Assembly: GCA_014529385.2 (NCBI GenBank)
Contig: CM043944.1
Location: 173,046,740 to 173,110,739, forward strand
DNA from: Adiantum capillus-veneris
Lineage: Eukaryota > Streptophyta > Polypodiopsida > Polypodiales > Pteridaceae
Length of the DNA stretch: 64,000 nt
Direction of reading: 5' to 3'
Below, in pieces: positions 43,691 through 53,731 of the stretch; positions within the stretch are counted from its first letter, which is position 1; every line of letters begins with the position of its first letter. The translations under genes and the position numbers were made by a program. The notes under the pieces were generated by a model. It was given only the letters and a program-made list of their open reading frames with translations. It was not told the origin of the DNA and did not search any database.

Positions 43691-44690
43691 ATGTAGTCTT
43701 TGTTATGAAAGGAGCTAGAAAGATCACTACTTGTATACCCGAAAGTCACTTATTATCTTGATACTTTATGTCGATGATATACTCATTACCAAGAAGTCTA
43801 AAGACGAGATTTCCATCTTGAAGAAGTTGCAATTTGCTATGAAGGATTTAGGAAATGCAAGTCACTTTCTTGGTATGCGTATCAAGAGGGATGGGAAATG
43901 TGGAACACTAGAGTTGTCACAAAAAACACATATCCACGAAGTCTTGCATCGTTTTAATATGCAAAAGGGGAAGGCTACATTGAGTACCCCAATGCAAGAA
44001 TAGTGCTCCCATATTGGATACTGAGAAAGCAAAAGTGGACAAGCTACCATATTATTCAACAATTTTGGTGGTCTTATGTATGCCATGGTAGGCACGAGAT
44101 TGGACATTGCTTTTGGAGTGGGAGTGGTTAGCATATTTATGACAAATCCTGGCCGAAAGCACTCGAAAGTAGTGAAGCATATCTTGAGATATCTGAAAGG
44201 TACAATAGACAAGTGCTTACACTTTTGGGAATATTGATGCATGCATTATGGGTTACCCGGATGCGGATTATACGGGTTATGTGGATAGTCGAAGATCCAC
44301 GCCTGGCTACATTTTCCTATTTATTAGAGCAGTTGCGTCATGGTGATCATGTCTCCAAAATTGTACATCATCTTCCATCACAGAGGTAGAGTATGTGGTA
44401 GTTTTTTATGCTAGCAAAGAAACTGTATGGTTAACTCGCTTAGTGGAAGATATTGGCATTACTCATACTCCAGTGTTGCATTGTGATGGTCACAATGCAA
44501 TTGCGTTAGCAAAGAACCTCGTGTTTCACTCCAAGTTGGAACACATAGACATCCGTTATCATGTGATACATGACATATTGGCTAGCAAGTGCATTGAGCT
44601 AGTCAAGGTTCATACGGATGACAACCTTTGTACATACATAGGCCACTTGGGCCATGTTGGCCTTCGAGTGGAAGATTGCTAAGATTCATG
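43691..44690 (+). pseudogene. Copia G polyprotein, part 2 (reverse transcriptase end and RNase H)
   Basis: Resumes G after D. It has D-H-Y-L-Y-T-R-K near 43,715, I-L-Y-V-D-D near 43,762, L-G-M-R-I near 43,870, an in-frame stop at about 44,001 and further shifts. RNase H has a decayed D-A-D-Y-T-G near 44,260, T-E-V-E-Y near 44,380 and H-C-D-G-H-N-A-I near 44,478. The end near 44,680 matches the usual copia C-terminus. No polypurine tract or 3' LTR of G was recognised after it. Confidence 0.82.
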
Positions 44691-45259
44691 CCAACTGACA
44701 AGACAACCATCACACTGACCGTACTAACCTTATCTATTCTTTTGATCATAAAGAACAATAAGGAGTAGTAAGGGATTCCAATCCTTAGCAAGACCTCCAC
44801 CAACACTATGTGTATGCTCTTCTTCTCCCTCTCACTCTGCACGCAATGTGCACTCTTCAAAGCACTACCTTTCCCCCCTTTTAAGATGGTTGCTTCATCA
44901 AGCTCCTCCTTAGCGTGGGAAGACTTTGTCTTTGCTCATGTAGAGATATCTTTTATCGTCGCTGGCCAAATGTGGGTGTCTCACAAATTGCATGCTTGTT
45001 CCACTCTGACATGTCATACGAAGAGAGAAAAGTGTTGTTGCAGCTCTCTAAAATTAACCATATGGATTTCTTACGGTTTCCACAAGTGACACATCATTGC
45101 ACTACCTTCTTTGCCTTTCTAAGAAGGCCGCTTCATCAAGATCCTCTTTGACATCTTCGACTTGATACAAGATTCTAAATCCACTAACATCATGATTGGA
45201 GGGATTATTAATCCCTCACCACGAAAATGCCTAACAATATAAGTTGCTCATCTTCCTAT
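44691..45259. other. Non-coding; contains left copy of a diverged direct repeat
   Basis: No gene supported. The stretch 44,880-45,225 is a diverged copy of 50,189-50,590. Shared phrases include GGGAAGACTTTGTCTTTG, TTTCCA-A-GTGACACATCA and CTTGATACAAG through AACATCATGA to AATCCCTCAC. The two copies flank element F. They may be LTR remnants of an older element or an older local duplication. Confidence 0.5.
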
Positions 45260-45264
45260 CCTCA
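45260..45264. other. Target site duplication CCTCA (left of F)
   Basis: Matches 50,052-50,056. Confidence 0.85.
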
Positions 45265-45436
45265 TGAAAGGTCTAGGAGACTGTGATGCAGGATCCACCG
45301 CCCTACCACCCTATGTAGAGAGCGGCTCCTAGCCCTAGCCATAATATGGATCCCCATACTGGTCCAGTCCAAGCCCATGGCTCAGGTCCCTGACCCCCTA
45401 GGTCGAGCCTTGCTCCTTAGGATCCTTGTCCTGACA
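45265..45436 (-). repeat. 3' LTR of F (172 bp)
   Basis: TGAAAGGTCTAGG to CCTTGTCCTGACA on the plus strand. Partner of 49,875-50,051 with small indels. Confidence 0.9.
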
Positions 45437-45450
45437 TTACTCCCCCCTTG
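45437..45450 (-). other. Polypurine tract of F
   Basis: The minus strand reads AAGGGGGGAGTAA directly before the LTR start TGTCAGGAC. Confidence 0.8.
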
Positions 45451-46703
45451 GAGAAATGTTTTTGTCCTAAAAAACAAGAACGACATCCTTCATGGATCCA
45501 ACTGTTTGCTTGACCAGAACACGAATCAGTAGGAGGTTCAATAAAACCAAGAGTAGCATCTTGATTTACCACATTGTTGTCCATTTGCAAATGTCATGTG
45601 TTATCGGCTCCTAGAGTGTGTAAACTCCTTTTAGAACACATACGAGCAGGCTAAACGAGTTATCACAACAAAGATGTACCCAAAAGAGTACCTTTTTTCA
45701 CTTTTCATAAAAGTATATGACTGACATAACTTATCAACAAAATATAAGTCCTTGACTTGTTCTCAATTTTCATCAGTAGACAACCCCACCATAACTAGTG
45801 TTCAAGGTTGAGAACCCGACTTACACATGAAAAGACTAAACCTAGTCGCAAACATGCTTTAACTTATGGTAAGAAAACTCCAAGAAGAGCATTAAATGAT
45901 TATTAATTGGGTTGCTTGGTGCTAATGTATGCACTTTGCATATCTCTTAGCACAAGATTACACTTTGTAATCTGCCTATCTCCTTGATACTGACAGTACG
46001 AGTCCCTTTGTAATGGAAATGGCCTATGAACTTTGAGAGTAGCGGAATTAGGAAATTAGATGAAGCACTTTTGTGAGATTACTTGTGAGCATAGCAGGTG
46101 AACTTAATTGATGTTAGCAACATAAACATGGTACTTAATTAACTTGGCATGAACAATACTTTTGTAGGAGAGAGAGTTTAGAGAACATGACAATAGTTGA
46201 GGACCGGATTCATACGGAGTCGGTCCCCCCTCCAATAGGCATTTGTATTATAGTTTCTCCCATCAAGAGAGACTTGGTACAATACAATCTTTGTGTTCCT
46301 TGTGACCTAGATGATGCAATGAAGGTGGAAAGCTTCATGCATCACAAGCATAACATAACTTTGTAGAAAGCATTAACCATCCCAAGCCTTAGTCCCAAGG
46401 CCTCAAGCACCTTCGAAGGTGGAGAGAGCTAGCGGGGAATGAGGGTAGGGAAGAGGAAGAGGAAGAAGAAACATTCCATAGGACAAAGAAATAGTTCCTC
46501 ACTTATCATCACTCTTCTTGCTAGCATACATAATAGCATAGTAATGAAGATGGAGAAGATGGCAAGCTTAAGCATTGAAGCATGGCTCTTGGTTGGATTT
46601 TCATTCTATAGCCAAGAGTGTTGGTGTAGGCTCTCACTTCTCACAAGCTTGGAGAAGGAGGTGGAGTTCTTCCACTTTCACCAAGTGAGAATGAATCACA
46701 AAA

Positions 46704-46725
46704 TGTGTGTGTGTGTGTGTGTGTG
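46704..46725. repeat. (TG)n microsatellite in F
   Basis: About 11 TG units. Confidence 0.95.
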
Positions 46726-47100
46726 GTGTATATCCCCCCCAACACCCCCCTTGCTTGCTTGGGGCGAGTTGTAGCTTTTACACATGTTTCAAGCTTATTG
46801 GACCCCTCTCCCCCTAGACAATCACATGCACCATGCATTCAAGTACATGGGTAGTCTTTGGACAAGTGTCCTCCTTACCCCTTAAAGAGAGAGAGAGCTT
46901 GAAAATATCTAGATATTTATTGGATGGAACAAGAAGATCATTGGACCCCTCTTTAGCCCAACCAATAGCATTCAAACACACCATGTGGTTAAGCTTAGGG
47001 AGAGTCTGACATGTGTCCCATGTGCCCTTAGAGAAAAGGGGTGCCCTTTGGGTGAGTGGAAGGTTAAGTCAAAGATTCCCCTAACTTTGGGACTTTCATG

Positions 47101-47365
47101 CATAGGAAGCTTCTCAAGCACCTTCCTCATTAAGTTTGTAGGGTCTCTTTTTTACTCAAGCACCTTACCCCCCAAGCATGGGAAGCTTCTCAAGCACCTT
47201 CCTCATTAAGTTTGTAGGGTCTCTTTTTGACTCAAGCACCTTACCCCCCATGCATAGGAAGCTTCTCAAGCAGCTTCCTTGTTAAGTTTATAAGGTCCCT
47301 TTTTGACTCAAGCACCTTACCCCCCAAGCATGGGAAGCTTCTCAAGCACCTTCCTCATTAAGTAT
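47101..47365. repeat. 76-bp tandem repeat in F (about 3.5 copies)
   Basis: The marker GGAAGCTTCTC recurs at 47,105, 47,181, 47,257 and 47,333, exactly 76 bases apart. Units contain CAAGCACCTTACCCCCC and CTCATTAAGTTTGTAGGG phrases. Confidence 0.95.
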
Positions 47366-47450
47366 GACAAGCACCTCAAGTACCTTAGTCATCAAGCATG
47401 ACAAGCACCTCAAGTACCTTAGTCATCAAGCACGACAAGCACCTCAAGCT
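47366..47450. repeat. 34-bp tandem repeat in F (about 2.5 copies)
   Basis: GACAAGCACCTCAAG recurs at 47,366, 47,400 and 47,434. It directly follows the 76-bp array and shares the CAAGCACCT core with it. Confidence 0.93.
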
Positions 47451-47561
47451 TAGGTCGGGTTCCCACCTCAAGCTCGCCTAAGGTCAAAGGAATTTTAACA
47501 CTAACCATTGGAGGTCTTTAATGAAGCTAACCCTAAGGTCTTTTAAGCTCCATTAGATGCA

Positions 47562-47755
47562 CATTGCTCTTTGATAGACTACCTTCTTTTGGACCCCTAT
47601 TGAGATGTAATCATCTCTCCTCTTGGTCCCCTGATGAGGTAAGTCTAGAAGCACTTATTTCACATTTCTCTTTGATGGACCATCTCCTTTTGGACCCCTA
47701 TTGAGATGCAACCATCTCTCCATTTGGTCCCGTGTTGAGATAGGTTTAGAAGCAC
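47562..47755. repeat. 101-bp tandem duplication in F
   Basis: The block from CTCTTTGAT through TTTTGGACCCCTATTGAGATG to TAGAAGCAC occurs twice, 101 bases apart (47,570 and 47,671 for the TTTGAT marker), moderately diverged. Confidence 0.88.
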
Positions 47756-49732
47756 ATGTCTCTATTCTAAGTCTTGTTCGCATTTATTCTCCCACATTAA
47801 ATGATCAGTTTAATATGAGAAAATCATTTGGTAAAGTTAGATATTATATTTTATGACACCCCCCACGGTTTACAGACAGTCTTCCCAGATGACTGGTAAT
47901 CGGGGATCACAAGATCATATAACATTGCTGAGCAAACAACAATGTCCTGAAGAACCATCTAGGTAAACTTGAAAGATCCACATGCACCCAAACTGATCCA
48001 TGACCTCTATTGGTGATTTGTAGACCAAAAAGGAATCTCATAGAGATACTGCACATAGAGTGCAAAATGCTTCATAAGCAACCAATGTGATGAATATGCA
48101 TGCCGTTCCAAATCAGCCTTTGCCAAACACTAGGGCCCATAACACCTAGTGTGCATGCTTTTAGCAAAAAATAGATCCGAACCTGTATATCCATGATTAT
48201 CCTTGCCAATACTTATGGTGAATGTGATGCTCCTAGCACACATTAAAGAGGAATGTGAATAGTTCTAAAAAGAAACTAAATACTTCCAGCTGCCCATGAT
48301 TGCAAGCCTTGCTGAAACATTGGAACCATTACAGAAGGTGAAACAATAATCACTTCTAGGTACGAACAATGAAACCTTTTCATCAACAACTCATACCCTT
48401 GCTATATGCATAAACAACCATCTGTAATGTTGTTTAACTGCACTTGTACCTTAACAAGTCATTCTAAGTATCCGACAATTTCTGGCCACCGAAATTGCTC
48501 CTAATACGTCATGCTGAAAATGGTTTAGAAAACAGATTTGACCAGCCCCTAGGGACTTTGTCGTCGCACATACTTGAAATAGTGGGCGCCAGTGTGAGTC
48601 CCAGAGACTCATATTCTCCACATATGGAATATGTCTCATGTAAGGGTGTCTGAAAAAACAACATCCTTCAAGTACAAGATGTACTTATGTATGGAGGTAA
48701 CTCTAAACACTCCACGACAAGAGTGAGAGGTACCCTCATTCATTGCTCCACAATGGCTAAATCGAACTCCTTGAGTTCCTAGACCATGTTGTATCCCATG
48801 TGACAACATGTGCCAAATTGAACCCTACACGTGGATTCATAACAACATAATGCAAAAACGTATATTGGACACTACGGCCCAAATACGTTGTTGCGACATG
48901 CCCTTGGTATGTCTCTGAAACATTCAAGCATACTTAAACGACTGGAAAAAAAACCAAGCAACATTGCACTGGAAATCTTGGGTGCTTTTGCAATCCAAAC
49001 CTTTTGGTTAAAATCTAGTAGTCAAACCCCTTGGTAAGACCCTTTGTAGAAACTGCTCAATTAGCAAGTAACGGTAACCAACATAGTCAACCATGTACAT
49101 AATGATTGGAATCAACTTGAAAAGTTGAATTTGTCTACTACCGCGTGGTAGTTTATTATAGACTTCTTTCCTTGAAAGTATAACGGGAATAGATCAAACT
49201 AAATCACCCGCTGGGTCTTTCCCCAAAACTGTGCTGCCATAGACACTCGTAGTGCTATAGAGAGAGCAAGAGGTCGACACAAGGGAGATGCCTAGCTCTT
49301 ATGGACAGCCATGATGTCTCGATTGATTGCTGCATCTATACTCCGTGGTAGAGATCAACTGATGTGAGTTTAAGATTATCAGAAATTCAATTCGAGCGTA
49401 GCACTAAAAACATGTAGTGCGTACAGAACACCCAAAAGATCTGTAATGGAAAGACTCTTGCTTGGCCATTCTCTGGGACTGACACTGGAGCCCACTGACA
49501 CTCTTGCTTGTTGTCGAGAAGCTGTGCTCCCCTCGCCTTTTGTGTCGCTCTGTTGTTGCAGCTTCCAAAGAAGAGAATCTTTGCCAGCTCATCAAGGCGA
49601 CCCTTTTCGGTGCTATCCCTGTTGCAAACGGTGCAGGTCACCACTATGTCATCCTCTCGTGCAGGTGGACGTTCCCGCGACCCTCAACCCCTAGACCTCC
49701 TTGCAAGAGGATGTACCCACATCCCATGCTCG

Positions 49733-49737
<5 letters not shown>

Positions 49738-49792
<55 letters not shown>
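49738..49792. repeat. (GA)n microsatellite near the 5' end of F
   Basis: About 27 GA units, between the primer site and the body of F. It generates false glutamate/arginine frames. Confidence 0.97.
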
Positions 49793-49794
<2 letters not shown>

Positions 49795-49860
49795 CATGCA
49801 ACCAACATGCAACCACCATGCAAGGTCTTTCCCCCCTCTTCCATAGCTCCCCCCTCCCCT

Positions 49861-49873
49861 GGCTTTGATACCA
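49861..49873 (-). other. Primer binding site of F
   Basis: The minus strand reads TGGTATCAAAGCC one base after the LTR end. It is the initiator tRNA-Met site with one change (A for G). Confidence 0.85.
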
Positions 49874-49874
49874 A

Positions 49875-50051
49875 TGAAAGGTCTAGGAGACTGTGATGCC
49901 GGATCCACCGCCCTACCACCCTATGTATAGACCGGCTCCTAGCCCTAGCCATAATACGGATCCCCAGTCCATAATGGTCCAGTCTGAGCCCCTGGCTCAG
50001 GTCCCTGACCCCCTAGGTTGAGCCTTGCTCCTTAGGATCCTTGTCCTGACA
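49875..50051 (-). repeat. 5' LTR of F (177 bp)
   Basis: Partner of 45,265-45,436. Confidence 0.9.
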
Positions 50052-50056
50052 CCTCA
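50052..50056. other. Target site duplication CCTCA (right of F)
   Basis: Matches 45,260-45,264. Confidence 0.85.
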
Positions 50057-50188
50057 GGTGAACTCATTCTCTTTAATTGTAGCCTACAAGAGACATTTTC
50101 ATCTTGGTCCTCCTCTTTGATGGTATTCCCACTAAACTCTTTCCTGGACTCTTGCTTAGTTCTCATGCATTATTCTAACTAACTCATT

Positions 50189-50590
50189 TTCAGCTTGTAA
50201 ATGGGAAGACTTTGTCTTTGATATTCATGAGGTAGAACATAGGTGGACAAAATCTTGTGAAAATTTGGCATATCCTACGCGGAGTGTCCTACTCTTTTTC
50301 TAGCATGAGATCTTCCCAAGGACAACTTAGATCCTTTTGGATGGAATCAAACATGGTACTTTGCTAATGCTCTTCCAAATCTCTCCTTGTGGATAAAGCA
50401 TATTAAGTCATTGTAGCTCTCTGAAGTGCACTGTATGGAAATCTTATGATTTCCATAGGTGACACATCAACGAAGTACCTTTTCAACCCTTTTTAAAAGA
50501 CTGGTTCATTAAGCTCCTCTTTAGCGCCTTCGTCTTGATACAAGGGTCTAGATCCAACAACATCATGAATGGGTTAATCCCTCACATAAA
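50189..50590. repeat. Diverged direct repeat (right copy)
   Basis: See 44,880-45,225. This copy is longer, with an extra block of about 130 bases around 50,260-50,400. Confidence 0.6.
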
Positions 50591-51227
50591 AAATGTTAGG
50601 TTAGGGTGGATCGCTAAGACTAGCATTCGTGGTGTTAACATGCCAATGACAAAGTTAATTACACAATAGAGATAGAATGTAGGTGCAAAACCAGATTTGA
50701 TTGATTCAACTTGAAAGTGTGTACAAACGGTTCATTATATAGAGCTAGGCTAAGACATCTCATCTGGCATCATTGATGACATCATACAAAGACTCCAAAT
50801 CGGCCCATCCAAGTTGCAAACTCATGGGTGACCTTTCAAGCCACTTTAGGAGTCCATTAACTAACTCTAGGTGAGTCCACACCCTCTAGTAATGACCCCA
50901 TGGGTACCCACAGCCTTGAGTACCTTTTTCACATGCTAACACATGGTTCTGTGCCACCTATGCATCCCAATAGGATAGAGGAGATACACACCAACACAGG
51001 TCAAAGCCCACAATTCCCAACAAAAAAATGTTTGACGCTCTTATGTGCTTACGGAGTCCATCTTGTTAGTTGTCACCTACTGACGACACATGGTGGGCGC
51101 TTGTTCTAGGTGGTAGGCAAGAGTCACGAGGAAGGTAGGCATGCATGGGTGGCAGCATGGGGGTGGAGGGGCCAGAGCGGGTGCGCCGAGCTTAGTTTTT
51201 TTTTAAACAAGGAAAATATCATATAGC

Positions 51228-51320
51228 ACAATGTGTAAGAGCGGCACAAGTGGCTAGCCTATTGCATGTTAAGTCAAACACTTGCGATGCCTGTGTTTGA
51301 TCATTGTGCTGCCAACATAC
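51228..51320 (+). repeat. Possible tRNA-derived SINE fragment
   Basis: The block has a TGGCTAGCCTATTGC stretch followed about 30 bases later by TGTTTGATCATTG, loosely like polymerase III A and B boxes, then a T-rich stretch. No target duplication or second copy was found. Weak. Confidence 0.2.
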
Positions 51321-53063
51321 TTTTTGGACTTTCCAGTTGAGTTTTTAGAGAAAATGGAATCTAAAAAGATTTTGGCTAATAAATTTAACGACTACTTTTC
51401 CAATATATGCTTCTTGTCCCCCCCCCCCCCGCCCTCTCCCACCCTCAATTCTCCTCCCTCTCATCTCATCTTCCCTCTCAATGCCCGCTACTAGTTACTT
51501 GGTAAGCCTAACGATGTTTTTTGATTTCTTGAGCTTACAGATGGCCGCTTCGCACAATCTAGGCCATTGCCCTTAACACCCAATCACACAGCCAACAGCC
51601 TCACGGTAATTTTTTAAAAAATTTGATTATCGTAAATAGTGCTGCTTTTGTTTTATTGCTTATGAAAAGTATAAAGCGGTACACGGTGGGATGGTGATAG
51701 CAGCGGGATGGTAGCAACAAGGTACTATTGGAGGGGATGGTGGAGGGGGTGATGATATTGCAACGAGCATTCAACCAATGTTCCCTACTAGCATTTTATG
51801 TTAGCAGCCCTAGAGGTACATGTGTCGATGTTTAAGAGGCAAACCAATTGACATGCCTTGCAACCATACTGTTGTGCCAACTCGCCCCGCATCCCTCCTA
51901 TTGAAGACTATACATGATTCTCAGCCTTTTCACCCCTTGAAAAGGAGCACATGGGGAGGGGTATCTATCTGCTCAAGCAGGCTACCACTATGCATGCATG
52001 TCGCTAAGATCAACTTATATAACAAGTAGCTTTGCAACATCCTCTAGCAAAAGAGGATTGGTCCATCAAAGTGCCTCTATGCACGCAGATCTCTCTCTCT
52101 CTCTCTCATCCACAATTGCTACAAGTAAAGAAAATCTCGAGGATGCTTTTGACATGGCCATGGGGATCTTTCCAAGCCCTTGATCCTCTGTTATGCTCTG
52201 ATTTGCCATCACCTCCTTGCTCTCAGCCTTGTGATTAAGCCTGCCTTCCCTTTTCTGTAGTCAGAGTTATCATGCGACTTGCCAACAACCAAAGGGTGCT
52301 CTTCTACCCATGCCCCATGATTGCATAGGTTGTAAACAATGAGCACTAGTCACAAATCAACAGTCTCTATTTTTTTTGCTCATCAGCCGTAGTTTTCTCT
52401 ATCTAGTGAAGGCCATGTCTTCGTGCTCAATCTTGAAGACCATCTTGTAGGAGTCCACCACTACTCCAGTCAAATGCGAAAGCAGCAAGACCTCCAGTAC
52501 GACTTTTTAGATAACAATTTCAACAAATGGAGCAACAATTTCTCTTGCTATGGTGTCTCTGGGACTGAACGCAATAACGATGTCTTTTAATAGTCTTCCA
52601 TGTACCTTGCTTGGGTTGCACTCTTTGTCTTGGCATGAGGGTGCTTGCGCTCTTGCTACCGCCATGACAAGCTGCTCCAAGGAAGAACTCTGCACAACGA
52701 GCTACCTGTGCAGCATACCAAATCAAATGTAGCCATGAAGCCATCAAAGAGGTGATGCATGTAAATTAATGATTGAATGCAGCTTGAGAGACTATGACTT
52801 TCCTCCCTTTCACCTTGGCCATATCTAATGGCTTGCGTAAAGGCATGGGTGACAACGCAACAACTGAAGATCTTGGTTTACCTATATTAATTTCTACTAA
52901 TAGAATTGCGACACTCTCATTTGCTCGTCCTGAGGGGTAGGTGGAAAGGCCCCACGAAGAGAAAACTAACCGGTTGCAAACTCTTCGAGGTGCAAATGTG
53001 TAATATGATCTGTGATTGACATCCAAGACTCCTTGCTCCCTTTGATTGTGACAACATGTAGCG

Positions 53064-53088
53064 CTCTCTCTCTCTCTCTCTCTCTCTC
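53064..53088. repeat. (CT)n microsatellite
   Basis: About 12 CT units, upstream of the KH gene. Confidence 0.95.
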
Positions 53089-53731
53089 AGATACGCTTGA
53101 TTTAGAGTACGATGGGTGCCTCAAAGATGGGTCCCTAGTCTAGATACTAAATGTCTGATATTACCAGGCTGAATGGCAATCTGCAAACAACTACCAAAGT
53201 AGGTTAAGGAGAAGGCTTAAAACTCCCAAGCTGAGCTTATGTTGCCTATCAATTGGTTCTACTCATCCGCTCGTGTTCCATAACAAAAGCCGAGGCATGC
53301 GCTCCAAAATCTATCAAAACACGTACGGCAAAGAGCAGCACCTTGGTCTCACTTCTCAAACTATTTTAGAGAAAGCCGTGAAATTGGACCATTTTAGAGA
53401 CAACTATAGAGGTAATCAATCATCATATATGTTTAATAAATACACATGCACTTCTTTTTTTTAAATTCACCAATGCACTTTGTACTTGTTTACAGATGCT
53501 TGATGTCAATCTGTGAATGTCTTGTTATGTTCTATAGCAATGCCCACCAAGCAAGACTAGCTAGGTTATTAGTGCTACCATGAAGAACGAAAATGTGCTT
53601 CTCCAAATATATTACACCGTGACATGTTCCAAAAAATCTCTAAATCTAAAGGTAAATATCAATTAGCTAGCCTATCATCCATATCAAAATTTACACTTAG
53701 GTCTCTCTCTCTCTCGCTCCCCCTCGCAACA

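Larger units (their letters stand above)
45265..50051 (-). mobile_element. Non-autonomous LTR element F (4.8 kb, no gag or pol recognised)
   Basis: Two short LTRs (45,265-45,436 and 49,875-50,051), termini TG/CA, CCTCA duplication, polypurine tract inside the left LTR and a methionine-tRNA-type primer site inside the right LTR define a complete minus-strand element. The 4.4-kb interior shows no recognisable gag, protease, reverse transcriptase, RNase H or integrase. It holds several tandem repeats. It fits the class of large non-coding LTR derivatives that depend on a partner element; the partner is not in this window, and copia dependence is inferred from the primer site. Confidence 0.82.
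50591..53600. other. Intergenic region upstream of the KH gene
   Basis: No gene supported in about 3 kb; only short unrelated open frames. It contains a C-run at 51,419-51,430, CT tracts at about 52,089-52,107 and 53,064-53,088, and a possible SINE-like block at about 51,228-51,320. Confidence 0.6.

Noticed and set aside
46439-46774. 111-codon open frame in F
   Set aside because: Runs into the TG microsatellite and a C-rich stretch; no domain features.
47101-47450. CRISPR-like array in F
   Set aside because: The repeats are direct tandems of 76 and 34 bases with no unique spacers, inside a plant LTR element.
49446-49908. Overlapping open frames up to 130 codons on both strands
   Set aside because: They cross the GA microsatellite of element F and have no domain features; this is the leader region of a non-coding element.
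53624-53731. Upstream start at 53,624, adding 36 residues to the KH protein
   Set aside because: The added part is encoded by a CT-rich stretch typical of a leader, and the ATG at 53,732 has a far better context.
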